DNA from: Luteibacter sp.
GTDB lineage: Bacteria; Pseudomonadota; Gammaproteobacteria; Xanthomonadales; Rhodanobacteraceae
Length of the DNA stretch: 64,000 nt
Direction of reading: 5' to 3'
NCBI RefSeq assembly: GCF_009912395.1
Contig: NZ_WNDO01000013.1
Coordinates: 1 to 64,000 of the forward strand
Positions 17,608 to 26,697 of the stretch are shown in pieces. A program made the position numbers and the translations under genes. Position 1 is the first letter of the stretch. Each line of letters starts with the position of its first letter. The notes under the pieces are model-generated. The model saw nothing but the letters and a program-made list of their open reading frames with translations, made no database searches and was not told the DNA's origin.

Positions 17608-19557
17608 TCAGTGGGCGGGGGTGTCGGCCTTTTTCGGCATGCGGTAACGCTGCTTGCTGTAAGCCCAGCTCGGCCAGAGCGCGTGGGCGAGCGCGACCTT
17701 CTCCAACTGCGGGTCCACCGCCTGCGGATCGAGTTTCTCGCCGTCGATCATGTAGTGGTACTGCGAAGCCGGCTGGTTCGGGCGCAGCACGATGAGTGTG
17801 TCGTCCTTCAGGTAACCGTAGTTGTCGCCGTACTGCATGATCGCGCGATCGGGGTAACGCTTGGTCAGGTCGGCGCCGAGCATCGGATGCTCGCTGCTGA
17901 TGCCGATCAGCGACAGCAGGGTCGGCGCGAGATCGATCTGGCTGACGATGTGGTCGTCCTTCTTCACCGGCACGCCCGCGCCGAGGATCAGCGCCGGGAT
18001 ATGAAAGTGCTGCACCGGCACGAGGTTCGCGCCGAAGACGCGTGCGTCATGGTCGGCCACGATGAGGAACACGGTGTGGCTCCAGTACGGCGACTGCTTC
18101 GCCCGCTCGAAGAAGCGGCCGATGGACCAGTCGGCGTAGCGCACGGCGTTCGCGTTGCTGGCGGGCTCGCCTTCGGCCTTGATGCGACCGGCCGGGTATT
18201 CCCACGGGGTGTGGTTGGACACCGAGAAGGCCACCGTCAGGGTGCGCTTGTCGCCATCGTCCATCAGGCGCTGATGCAGTTCGTTGAACATATCCTCGTC
18301 GGACGCGCCCCACGAACCGACGAACGCCGGCTTGGTCTTGAAGCTGGCGCTGTCGACCACTTCCTTGAAGCCATTGCCGAAGAAGAACGAGCGCATGTTG
18401 TCGAAGTGCGCCTCGCCGCCGTAGAGGAAGCGCGTGTTGTAGCCGTACGTGTCGAGCAGTGCGCCGATCGTGAAGAAGTCGCGCTGGCTGCGCGGCAGCT
18501 TGAGCACGGCTTCGGCCGGCGTGGGCATGAAGCCGGTGGTGACCGCCTCCAGGCCGCGCGCGGAACGCGTGCCGGTGGCGTAGGTGCGGGTGAGCCACCA
18601 GCCTTCGTTGGAGAGCTTGTCCAGTTCAGGCGTGTAGCCGTCGCCACCCAGACTACCCACAAACTGCGCGCCGAGGCTTTCTTCCAGGATGATCACGAGG
18701 TTGAGCGGTTGATCGCCCTGGCGCGTGGCTTCCTGGCGATGCAGGCTCGGATACGTCGGGTCGAGCGGCGCGCCGTCGAGGCCGGCGGCCTGGCGCACGA
18801 TGGACTGCATCTCGTCGTCGGCCATCTTGCCGTATACGGCCGATGCGGAGCGCTCGTTGCCCAGGGCGATCGCCGCGTTGAGCACGTTGTAGAGCGAGTT
18901 CAGCGGCAGCGTGTTGACCATGGCGTCGTTGGTGAAGGCCACCTGCGACGCGTTGAGCGGACGATGCTGCAAGGTGCCGCGTGCCGCGAGAAAGAGCACC
19001 GCGAACGACAGCACGGTGGCCACCGGACGCATCCAGCCGCGGACCGGGCGACGGTCAGGGCGACGCGTGGGCAGCAGGCGGAAGCCGATCCAGGCGATCA
19101 GCACGAGCGCAACGAGGCCCAGGCCGACCGACAGCTTGTAGCCGTGCCAGAGCATGGCCGCGACTTCATGCGGGCTGGTGAGGTATTCGAAGTAGAGGCG
19201 GTTCGGCCGCGTGTCGTATTCGACGATGAACTGCGGCGTGGAGACTTCGAGCAGGGCGAACAGCACCCACCACACGCGGTACCACCAGGCGGTGATTCGC
19301 GTCGGCCATGCGCGGTGCCCCAGCCAGGGCGACAGGATGGCCGGAAGGGCCACGACCATCGCAACCAGGGAGAGGTCGATGCGCCAGCCACCGAAGAGCA
19401 CGGGCCAGAGGCCGCCGGCATCGTGGACGCGGTGCCACTGCCAGAAGGACAGTCCCAGGCGGGACAACGTGAGGAAGACGAGGGTGGCGACGATGAATCG
19501 CCATGTAAGCTTACGCACTGGGGTGGGTCCGGCTGGGCACGGCGGAGTTCGCCGCAC
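17608..19557 (-). CDS. LTA synthase/sulfatase-family phosphoglycerol transferase
   Basis: A 649-residue inner-membrane enzyme with five N-terminal helices (to about residue 200) and a periplasmic alkaline-phosphatase/sulfatase-fold domain. Motifs include NLVIILEESLGAQF (metal ligand), a nucleophile region TYATGTRSARGLEA, SNHTPWEYP and VADHDARVFG (metal site). In Gram-negatives such proteins usually transfer phosphoglycerol to glucans (OpgB-like) or modify other envelope glycans. The GTG at 19557 gives the longest frame; a GTG at 19518 starts closer to the first helix. A TATATT element at about 19579 could be its -10. No operon partner. Confidence 0.8.
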   Translation of the reverse strand: MRRTPPCPAGPTPVRKLTWRFIVATLVFLTLSRLGLSFWQWHRVHDAGGLWPVLFGGWRIDLSLVAMVVALPAILSPWLGHRAWPTRITAWWYRVWWVLFALLEVSTPQFIVEYDTRPNRLYFEYLTSPHEVAAMLWHGYKLSVGLGLVALVLIAWIGFRLLPTRRPDRRPVRGWMRPVATVLSFAVLFLAARGTLQHRPLNASQVAFTNDAMVNTLPLNSLYNVLNAAIALGNERSASAVYGKMADDEMQSIVRQAAGLDGAPLDPTYPSLHRQEATRQGDQPLNLVIILEESLGAQFVGSLGGDGYTPELDKLSNEGWWLTRTYATGTRSARGLEAVTTGFMPTPAEAVLKLPRSQRDFFTIGALLDTYGYNTRFLYGGEAHFDNMRSFFFGNGFKEVVDSASFKTKPAFVGSWGASDEDMFNELHQRLMDDGDKRTLTVAFSVSNHTPWEYPAGRIKAEGEPASNANAVRYADWSIGRFFERAKQSPYWSHTVFLIVADHDARVFGANLVPVQHFHIPALILGAGVPVKKDDHIVSQIDLAPTLLSLIGISSEHPMLGADLTKRYPDRAIMQYGDNYGYLKDDTLIVLRPNQPASQYHYMIDGEKLDPQAVDPQLEKVALAHALWPSWAYSKQRYRMPKKADTPAH

Positions 19558-19625
19558 GGTGGTGACACGGGTTGTGACAATATAACGCTTTCACGATTGA
19601 CTTACGGCAGCCTTTCGGCGGTCGC

Positions 19626-20255
19626 ATGAGGATGACGATGTTCAGACTGGCCCAGGCCAAGCCGATCGCCACGGGACACGTGCGCGAGGTTTACCAGCAC
19701 CCCGACGACCCCGACCTGCTGATCAAGGTCATTTCCACCGCCTCCATCAAGGAGTGCTGGGACAACGGTCCCTGGATCCGCCGGCTCGGCCGCGCCGGTC
19801 CGTACAAGGACTTCGTGCGCGAGTTCCGCGAGTATGTCACCAGCATCTACAAGGGCGACTACACCACCTCGCCCGTCGCCCGCGTGGTCGGCATCGAGAT
19901 GACCGACATCGGCCTTGGCCAGGTGGTGGAGAAAGTCCGCTCGCCCGACGGCAGCCTCGCCCCCACCCTGCATGCGTGGGTCCAGGCCGAAGGCTTCACC
20001 GAACGCACCCAGGCCGCGCTGGAGGAGTTCTACGCGCGCCTGCTGTCGCACGACGTGATCGCGGCGGACCTGCATGCGTGGAATGTCGTCTATGGCCAGG
20101 ATTCCCGTGGCGGTCCGCGCCTGGTGATGATCGACGGCTTCGGCGAGAAGAACCTGATCCCGCATTGCTTGATGAGCCGTTCGCACAATGCCTCGCGGAC
20201 GAAGAAGAAGTACGAGCGGATGCTGAAGCGGACGCGAGCCGAGGCGCCGAAGTAG
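19626..20255 (+). CDS. YrbL-like protein (PhoP regulatory network, kinase fold)
   Basis: A 209-residue soluble protein matching the YrbL-PhoP_reg family, small relatives of protein kinases. Visible marks are a short lysine-bearing N-lobe (DLLIKVIST) and the catalytic-loop-like HDVIAADLHAWNVVY followed by LVMIDGFGEKN, corresponding to HxDxxxxN and DxG. The enzyme activity of the family is unproven. ATGs at 19626, 19632 and 19638 are all possible. It is divergent from the LTA-synthase-like gene. Just after its stop begins a cluster of 135-bp repeats. Confidence 0.8.
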   Translation: MRMTMFRLAQAKPIATGHVREVYQHPDDPDLLIKVISTASIKECWDNGPWIRRLGRAGPYKDFVREFREYVTSIYKGDYTTSPVARVVGIEMTDIGLGQVVEKVRSPDGSLAPTLHAWVQAEGFTERTQAALEEFYARLLSHDVIAADLHAWNVVYGQDSRGGPRLVMIDGFGEKNLIPHCLMSRSHNASRTKKKYERMLKRTRAEAPK

Positions 20256-20264
20256 CCACCTACG

Positions 20265-20626
20265 GTCGTTCCAGCGAACGCTGGAACCCAGCGCGAGGCC
20301 ATCGGTTGTCGCCTCGCGGCCTCCTACGCAAAAGCCGATGCGACGCCCTCGCCATGCTGGCGAACCGGGGCGCTGGGTTCCTGTTTTCACAGGAACGACG
20401 AGGCTGGGAGACCGTCGTTCCAGCGAACGCTGGAACCCAGCGCGGGGCGATCGGTTATCGCGTCGCGGCTTCCTACGCAAAGGCCGATGCGACGCTCTCG
20501 CCATGCTGGTGAACCGAGGCGCTGGGTTCCTGTTTTCACAGGAACGACGTGAGGTGATGTGTCGTTCCAGCGAACGCTGGAACCCAGCGCGAAGCGATGG
20601 GTTATCGCCTCGCGGTCTCCTAAGTA
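20265..20626. repeat. Three tandem copies of a 135-bp palindromic-ended repeat
   Basis: Copy 1 is 20265-20399, copy 2 is 20414-20548 (both 135 bp) and copy 3 (20561-20626) is truncated. Each begins GTCGTTCCAGCGAACGCTGG and the full copies end in the complement (GGTTCCTG ... CAGGAACGAC). The interior is conserved with scattered changes and can fold back on itself. They fill the whole gap between the YrbL-like and ArnT-like genes. Confidence 0.85.
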
Positions 20627-20633
20627 AAGCGGG

Positions 20634-22352
20634 TCATTCCACCGCGGGCTTGATCCGCGTTTCCATCGACGACACGCAGCCCGGGACCCAGCCGTCGCCC
20701 GGGATGAGCGAGAAGCTCATCCGGTTGGCTGCGCCCACATGGCGTACCTTTTCGCGGATGGCGCAGGTGTCGATCGCGTCGTCGTTCACCAGCAGCCAGC
20801 GATGCGCCGGGTCGGCGGCCTGCCAGGCGCGCGCATCCTGCAATTGGTAAACCGCGTCACGGGAGAAGCCGAACTCGGCTACCGGGCGCTGCGCCTGCAA
20901 CAGGTTTTCCTCGCGCCATGACACGAGGCCGAGCTGGCCGTCGGCGCCGATCGCCTGGTCGGCCGCGATCATCGTGCCGCGGGCCGACTGGTTGGCGTCG
21001 AGCAGGGGATAGGTGCCGATCGGCCAGACGATCCAGGCCAGGGCGATGCCGCCGAGCAACGCGGCCACGCCGCGCTTCGGCCGGAACACCAGCGCCGACA
21101 CCAGGAAGGCGACGCCGACGGCGACCACGCACAGCCACAGCGCCTCGCCATGCCCGGGCAGTTCGTAGCCCTCGGCGAAGCGGCGCGCGATCTTCGGGGC
21201 GGTCTTCCATGCCCACAGGCCAGCGCCACCAAACACCGCCGCGCAGGCGATCGTCACCCAGAACGCGGCCTTCGGCAGCCAGCGGGTCTTCAGCAGGTCG
21301 GCCACATAGGGCGCCATCGCCAGCGCCACCATCGGCAATGCCGGCAGGAGGTAGATCTCGCGCTTGCCGCGCGGGATCGAGAAGAACACCAGCACGAGCA
21401 GGAACCACACCAGCGGCATCCACACGCGAGGCTCGCGCAGGCGCCAGGCCTCGCGCCAGCGCGGCACGATGAGCACAGCGAGCAGCCAGGTGGGAATCCA
21501 GGTGCGCAGGATCACCAACAGGAAGAACCAAGGTTTTTCCTCGTGTGCCCAGGAGTTCGCGTAGCGCTCGGCGGTCTGGCGGAACAGGATGTCGTGCACG
21601 TAGGCGAGGTATTCCGGCGTGCGCATGCCGTAAGCCGTGACCAGCATCGGCCCCAGCCACAGGGCGATCGCGAGCAGGAAGGCCAGTGCACCGCCGGCCC
21701 AGCGCCAGCCGTCGCCACGGGTGAGGGTCACGCCCGGCCATTGCCGTGCGCGCATCACCGCGTAGGGCAGCAGCATCAGCAGGGCGATGACGCCCACGCC
21801 CTTGGTGATGACGCCCAACCCGGCCGCGAAACAGCCCAGCCAGTACATCCGCCAGTCCGGACCTCGCAGGCAGTGCAGCAGGATGCCGGCGTTGCCCAGG
21901 GTGATCCAGAACAGGTTGAGGGGGTCGATCTGCGCATGGCGGATGACGCCGACGAACTGCATCGTCGACAGGACGATGATCGCGGCGTAAAGGCCCACGC
22001 GCGGGCTCCAGAGCCGACGCCCCACGTGCCAGACCACGGCCAGCGTGCCCAGGCCCGAGAACAGGGAGGTCAGCAGGAAGGCGCCGCGCCAGCCACCGGT
22101 GAGCCACATCCAGAAGGCTTCCGTCCACATGAGCATGGGCGGCTTGTCGGAGTAGAGCTCCATCCCGCGGTGCGGGAACAGCCACTGGCCGGACTCCAGC
22201 ATCTGCCGGGCGACCAGCGCGAAACGCGGTTCGTCGGGCGGCCAGGGGTCGCGCAGGCCGATACCGGCGGCCAGCACCGCCAGGGCGATGAGCATGAACC
22301 AGCCGAACTCGCGGCGAAAGGAACGTTCGTCGTTGGAAAGCATGAAAGCCAT
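20634..22352 (-). CDS. ArnT-like glycosyltransferase (GT83 family)
   Basis: A 572-residue polytopic enzyme that would transfer a sugar from an undecaprenyl-phosphate donor to a lipid or protein on the periplasmic side. It shows the ArnT/PMT layout: a first periplasmic loop with the catalytic-type acidic motif PWPPDEPRFA, a conserved YSDKPPMLMW segment, about 11-12 helices and a C-terminal periplasmic domain. The closest known function is L-Ara4N addition to lipid A, but no arn genes are nearby, so the donor is uncertain. ATG 22352 or 22343 may start it. Confidence 0.8.
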   Translation of the reverse strand: MAFMLSNDERSFRREFGWFMLIALAVLAAGIGLRDPWPPDEPRFALVARQMLESGQWLFPHRGMELYSDKPPMLMWTEAFWMWLTGGWRGAFLLTSLFSGLGTLAVVWHVGRRLWSPRVGLYAAIIVLSTMQFVGVIRHAQIDPLNLFWITLGNAGILLHCLRGPDWRMYWLGCFAAGLGVITKGVGVIALLMLLPYAVMRARQWPGVTLTRGDGWRWAGGALAFLLAIALWLGPMLVTAYGMRTPEYLAYVHDILFRQTAERYANSWAHEEKPWFFLLVILRTWIPTWLLAVLIVPRWREAWRLREPRVWMPLVWFLLVLVFFSIPRGKREIYLLPALPMVALAMAPYVADLLKTRWLPKAAFWVTIACAAVFGGAGLWAWKTAPKIARRFAEGYELPGHGEALWLCVVAVGVAFLVSALVFRPKRGVAALLGGIALAWIVWPIGTYPLLDANQSARGTMIAADQAIGADGQLGLVSWREENLLQAQRPVAEFGFSRDAVYQLQDARAWQAADPAHRWLLVNDDAIDTCAIREKVRHVGAANRMSFSLIPGDGWVPGCVSSMETRIKPAVE

Positions 22353-22466
22353 GGGCCGGACAGGTCGTCGGTCATCCTAGCGGACGCGCCTGTCCGGACC
22401 CTTACAAAGGGCTTAGTCGTTTTCGGCAAATGGGCTGACGCCCGGATCGCGGCGGTTGCGGCGTCA

Positions 22467-22482
22467 CTGCGATATATCGCAG
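22467..22482 (+). promoter_or_regulatory. Perfect 16-bp palindrome upstream of the FecI-like gene
   Basis: CTGCGATATATCGCAG reads identically on both strands. It lies about 140 bases before the sigma factor start in the intergenic region, which makes it a candidate operator. It does not resemble a Fur box, so its regulator is unknown. Confidence 0.4.
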
Positions 22483-22621
22483 CAAATTTATCGGCGAAGT
22501 CATTTCAATTTTCCCGACGTCGCACGTCTAAGGGGTTCGCCGGTGCGGAAATCGGCGTTCGTCCCTGCCCGTACGGGCGCCGATTTCCCACCGTGCGACC
22601 TTATAGACTCGATATAGCCCC

Positions 22622-23185
22622 ATGAACGCGGTCAGAGCCATGGAACCAACCCCGCCGGCGGGAGCGCCGGCCAGCGGGACGAGGGCCGACCAGGTGGTCG
22701 CCTTGTTCCGCGAACACAACGCGGCGCTGGTGGGCTTCCTTCGTGCCCGCCTGAACTCGCTCGCCGATGCCCAGGAAGTGGCACAGGAGGTGTACCTGAA
22801 GCTCCTGACGCTCGGGCCGGACACCGCCATCGACTCCCCGCGCGCCTTTCTTTTCCGATCGGCCGCCAACCTCGCCGTGGACCGCCTGCGCATGCGCAAC
22901 GTCCGCGCCGCGGCACCGGTGGACCCGGAGCACGACGACTGGCACGTCACCCCCATGCCCGAGCAGCATGCGTCGGCGGTGGAGCAGTGGCGCGGCCTGC
23001 GCGAGGCGCTGGATGAACTGCCGCCGAAAACCAGCCGCGCCTTCGTCATGCATGTGATCAACGGGCGGGATTTCGCATCCATCGCCCGCGACATGAACCT
23101 CAGCGAACGCATGGTTCGCTACCACGTCGGTAACGCCCTGGCGCATTGCCGTGAACGCCGTGACCGTGCGGAGAGCCCCCGATGA
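22622..23185 (+). CDS. ECF RNA polymerase sigma factor, FecI-like
   Basis: A 187-residue ECF sigma factor that would switch on the adjacent TonB receptor gene when its substrate binds outside the cell. Region 2 has FREHNAALVGFLRARLNSLADAQEVAQE and SPRAFLFRSAANLAVDRLR. Region 4 has LPPKTSRAFVMHVINGRDFASIARDMNLSERMV, with an HTH. The order FecI, FecR, receptor with an STN domain is the classic trans-envelope signalling unit. The stop overlaps the FecR start. An internal ATG at 22640 is an alternative start; neither has a strong ribosome site. Confidence 0.87.
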   Translation: MNAVRAMEPTPPAGAPASGTRADQVVALFREHNAALVGFLRARLNSLADAQEVAQEVYLKLLTLGPDTAIDSPRAFLFRSAANLAVDRLRMRNVRAAAPVDPEHDDWHVTPMPEQHASAVEQWRGLREALDELPPKTSRAFVMHVINGRDFASIARDMNLSERMVRYHVGNALAHCRERRDRAESPR

Positions 23186-24201
23186 ACAGCACGCCGTCCG
23201 GATACGACCGGCATATCGAACATACCGCCGCGGACTGGTGGGCACGCTTGCGCGATCCCGCGTTGCCCGAGCAGGCACTCGTGCAATGGAGCGACTGGCT
23301 GGAAGCCGATCCTCGCCATGCGCACGCCTTTGACAGCGTCGCCGCCCTGGCCGAGTCGGTCGGTGAGATGAACGCGCGTGAGCGCGATGCCATCGTCGAG
23401 CGCTTCGCGGCGCCCGTCCGCGCCCTGCCGACACGGCGCCCGCGCCTCGCCATGGGCGTTGCGGCCAGCGTCGCCGCCGTGGCGATCGCCGGTGCAGGCC
23501 TGTTCCTGGCCTTCCATACGTCCACGGATGCCGTATCGCACCAGTACGCCAGCGAGCGGGCCGGCCATCGCGATATCGCCCTGCCCGACGGTTCCAGCAT
23601 CGAACTGGGTGCCGCCACCTCGGTGACGGCCCGCTACGGCAAGGACGAGCGCGCGATCGACCTCGACGATGGAGAAGCCTATTTCCATGTCGCCCATGCG
23701 ACGCGCCCCTTCATCGTCAATGCAGGCCCCCTGCGTATCCGCGACCTGGGCACCGCCTTCAACGTGCGCCGTACGGGTGACCGCGTCACCGTCACCGTCA
23801 CGGAAGGCCGCGTTCGCGTCTCACCGGCGCAGGGCGATGGCAACGGCCCCGTGGAGTTGGGCGCCGGCAGCCAGGTCTCGTTCGATCCTGAGACGCAGGC
23901 CATGCGCTTCCTCAACGTCGATGCCGGCTCGGCGACGTCCTGGCGCGACAACCGCCTGGAATTCGTCAACGAGCCGCTCGACTCGGTGGTGGCCAACGTC
24001 AACCGCTATGCCACGCGGCCGATCCGCCTGGCGGACCCGGCATTGGGCAAGCTGACGTTTACCGGCACGGTGCAGGTCGATACCATCGACAGTTGGATCG
24101 CCGCGCTACCGCGCGTCTTCCCGGTGCGGGTGGATTCGTATGCCGATCGGCTCGAACTCGCCCGTCAGACTTCGACCGCGCGGAGTATCAGGCCGCGTTA
24201 A
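23182..24201 (+). CDS. FecR-family anti-sigma factor / sensor
   Basis: A 339-residue single-pass inner-membrane regulator. The N-terminal cytoplasmic part (DUF4880-like WWARLRDP ... WSDWLEADPRHAHAFD) binds the sigma factor. One membrane helix lies near residues 90-110. The periplasmic FecR domain (ALPDGSSIELGAATSV ... YFHVAHATRPFIVNAGPLRIRDLGTAFNVR) is followed by a C-terminal STN-binding region (FVNEPLDSVVANVNRYATRPI). It overlaps the sigma gene by four bases and ends just before the receptor, so all three are probably one operon. Confidence 0.88.
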   Translation: MNSTPSGYDRHIEHTAADWWARLRDPALPEQALVQWSDWLEADPRHAHAFDSVAALAESVGEMNARERDAIVERFAAPVRALPTRRPRLAMGVAASVAAVAIAGAGLFLAFHTSTDAVSHQYASERAGHRDIALPDGSSIELGAATSVTARYGKDERAIDLDDGEAYFHVAHATRPFIVNAGPLRIRDLGTAFNVRRTGDRVTVTVTEGRVRVSPAQGDGNGPVELGAGSQVSFDPETQAMRFLNVDAGSATSWRDNRLEFVNEPLDSVVANVNRYATRPIRLADPALGKLTFTGTVQVDTIDSWIAALPRVFPVRVDSYADRLELARQTSTARSIRPR

Positions 24202-24207
24202 TCCGCT

Positions 24208-26697
24208 TTGGGGCCGCCACTCTTGCAGTACACGGTTCGCGGGCGTCGGCGCGTATCCACCGGCGCATTCGCGCTGTTGTTCGCGCTTCCTCCCGCCGTT
24301 GCCGCGGATGGTCTCGACGTTCCCGGGCCCGCCACGGCCGTATCCTTCGCGATCGCGCCGCAGCCGTTGTCCACCGCGCTGCTCGCGTGGGGCAAGCAGA
24401 CCAACGTGCAGGTGGTGACGTCCTCGGGCTCGGTCGCCAATTGGCGTACCGACGGTGCCCAGGGCGTACTCACGCCCGGCGCCGCGCTCGATGAACTGCT
24501 GCGCGGCACCGATCTCGAACGCGAATCGTCGGATCCGCATACGGTCGTCGTGCGGCAGAAACCCAAACCGGGCGATGCGGTGGCCCCGGATGCGGGCCTC
24601 GCCTTTGACCCGTCGAGCGTGATTCCCCTGGCCACCGTCGACGTGCGCGGCCTGATCACCGATGGCGGGTTCAAGGCCGACTCCACGCGCTCCGCGACGC
24701 GCACGGAAACCTCGATTACCGACGTGCCCCAATCGGTCTCGGTGGTGAACCGCGATGTCATCGCCTCGCAGCAGGCCGTGGCGCTGGGCGATGTCGCACG
24801 CTACGTCGCCGGCGTGCAGTACGTGGACGGTTATGGCGGATCGCCACTGTTCCTCATCCGTGGTTTCGACGCCGGACTCGGCATGACCGACGGCATGCCC
24901 AATGGCGTCGCGCGCACCGAGGACTTGCCGCCGCTGGTCGGCATCGAACGCGTCGAAGTCTTACGTGGCCCTGAAGCCATTCTCGGCGACACCTCGCAGA
25001 ACAATAATTTCGGTGGCTCGATCAACGTCGTGATGAAGCGTCCGCAGGCGGAAACGGTGCGTACGCTGACCTATTCCGCTGGCGAGTACGACGGCGCGCG
25101 CCTTGGCATCGATCTCGCCGGCACGGCGTCGAAGGATGGCGCCTTCACCTATCGCCTCGTGGCCGCGGGCCAGCGGGCCGCGAAAACACCGCAAGGCGAT
25201 GGCGGCGGGCGCAGCCATTACTTCGCGCCTTCGTTGGCCTGGCAAGGCGCACACACGCGCATCATGGGTGGCCTGGAGTTTGTGGACAACCGCGTACCCG
25301 GGCCGGAGCACGCGGTGCTGCTCGGCTCCACGCTGAGCTCCCGCTCGACAGTACGCGACGTGCCCGGCACGCCGGATGACCTCTCCACCTTCCGCACGAC
25401 ACGTGCCGTATTCGAACTGGACCACGATTTCTCAGACGACTGGACCTTCCACAGCCAGGGCCAGTACGTGCGCCAGCGCAGCGATGGCCGCAACTGGACG
25501 TACGAGTCCGATAACTTCTTCGGCATGCTCACGCCCGTCGCCCGCAGCTTCCGCTACACGGCCGACTACTGGACCTGGCAGAACGACATCGCCGCACGAT
25601 TCCGGCACGGCGATGTCACGCACAACGTACTGGTCGGCTTCGACCTGGCGCGCACGCATGCGGGCGACAACGGTACCAGCGGCGTTACCGAAAACATCGC
25701 GGAGCATCCGACCAACAAGGGTGATGCCTTCGTCGCCACACGCCCCCTGCCCTATGACTTGCGTGGTGGCGGCGATGCGTTCTCCGCCGAAACCAAGTTC
25801 GCCGAAGCAGAGATTCCCATCAGTACGACGGTGCAGTTGCTGGGTGGCTCCTGGCAGACCAACTCGGGGCTCTACCTGCAGGACCAGATCGCCGTCGGCG
25901 AACATTGGAACATCCTCGCCGCGCTACGTCGGACGAGCTATCGACTGGATACGAGCTTTGCCGACGGCACGCCGCGCCGGGTCACCAAGTCGCGCTGGAT
26001 TCCGAAGCTCGGCGTGGTCTACAAGCTGACGCCGGAGGTCTCGCTTTACGCGGACACATCCACCGGCTTCCAGCCCAACCCGTTGCTGGGCAAGGACGGC
26101 CAACCGCTGCCAGCCGCGACCTCGCGGCAGGTGGAGGTCGGCGGCAAGTTCGACCTCTTCGATCATCAGGCCCGGCTCACGGCTGCGCTGTATCGCATCC
26201 GCGTCGACCACAGCGTGAGCCTCGTCTCGCCGGAGCCTCCGTTCTTCGCCACACCGGGCCCCGGACAGACCAATCACGGCCTGGAAGTGGAATTCGCCGG
26301 ACGCGTCGCGCCGGGCCTGGACGTTCTGGCAAGCCTGACCGAGACGCGCATCCACAACAACGACGATACCCGCGTCACGGGCGCGCCACGCCATCAGGCC
26401 GCCGTCTGGGCGAGTTATCGTTTCAGCGAAGGCAGCCTGCGGCCATGGGGTGTCGCCGCAGGCGTGCTCGCCCGCAGCCACAGCCTCGGCCGCACGTCCA
26501 ACGACGGCCAGTATTTCGGCATTCCCGGCCAGGCCAGCGTCGAGGCCAATGTGACCCGCTATGGCGAGAACTGGCGCGTCACTCTCGGGGTGAAGAACCT
26601 CTTCGCCCGCACGCTCTACGCCGTGAACTTCGACGAGACCTTCGTGCCGATCCGCCAGGGTCGCGTGGTGCTGCTCACCGGCAGCTACGACTTCTAG
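24208..26697 (+). CDS. TonB-dependent siderophore receptor with STN signalling domain
   Basis: An 829-residue outer-membrane receptor, FecA/FpvA type. After a signal peptide (ALLFALPPAVAA), residues about 45-115 form the STN domain that talks to FecR. A plug domain follows (TETSITDVPQSVSVVNRDVI ... GIERVEVLRGPEAIL), then a 22-strand barrel ending in GSYDF. The plug and C-terminus resemble ferric-siderophore receptors. The start is a TTG at 24208, seven bases after the FecR stop; a later TTG is also possible. The substrate is unknown. It converges with the DUF535 gene, overlapping stops by four bases. Confidence 0.85.
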   Translation: MGPPLLQYTVRGRRRVSTGAFALLFALPPAVAADGLDVPGPATAVSFAIAPQPLSTALLAWGKQTNVQVVTSSGSVANWRTDGAQGVLTPGAALDELLRGTDLERESSDPHTVVVRQKPKPGDAVAPDAGLAFDPSSVIPLATVDVRGLITDGGFKADSTRSATRTETSITDVPQSVSVVNRDVIASQQAVALGDVARYVAGVQYVDGYGGSPLFLIRGFDAGLGMTDGMPNGVARTEDLPPLVGIERVEVLRGPEAILGDTSQNNNFGGSINVVMKRPQAETVRTLTYSAGEYDGARLGIDLAGTASKDGAFTYRLVAAGQRAAKTPQGDGGGRSHYFAPSLAWQGAHTRIMGGLEFVDNRVPGPEHAVLLGSTLSSRSTVRDVPGTPDDLSTFRTTRAVFELDHDFSDDWTFHSQGQYVRQRSDGRNWTYESDNFFGMLTPVARSFRYTADYWTWQNDIAARFRHGDVTHNVLVGFDLARTHAGDNGTSGVTENIAEHPTNKGDAFVATRPLPYDLRGGGDAFSAETKFAEAEIPISTTVQLLGGSWQTNSGLYLQDQIAVGEHWNILAALRRTSYRLDTSFADGTPRRVTKSRWIPKLGVVYKLTPEVSLYADTSTGFQPNPLLGKDGQPLPAATSRQVEVGGKFDLFDHQARLTAALYRIRVDHSVSLVSPEPPFFATPGPGQTNHGLEVEFAGRVAPGLDVLASLTETRIHNNDDTRVTGAPRHQAAVWASYRFSEGSLRPWGVAAGVLARSHSLGRTSNDGQYFGIPGQASVEANVTRYGENWRVTLGVKNLFARTLYAVNFDETFVPIRQGRVVLLTGSYDF

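Noticed and set aside
17509-19629. A 706-codon plus-strand frame opposite the LTA-synthase-like gene
   Set aside because: The opposing gene has catalytic motifs and membrane helices; this frame does not resemble a protein.
20265-20626. Repeats that could be read as a CRISPR array
   Set aside because: The units are 135 bp with short linkers of 12-14 bases, have inverted-repeat ends and lack uniform unique spacers; no cas genes are present.
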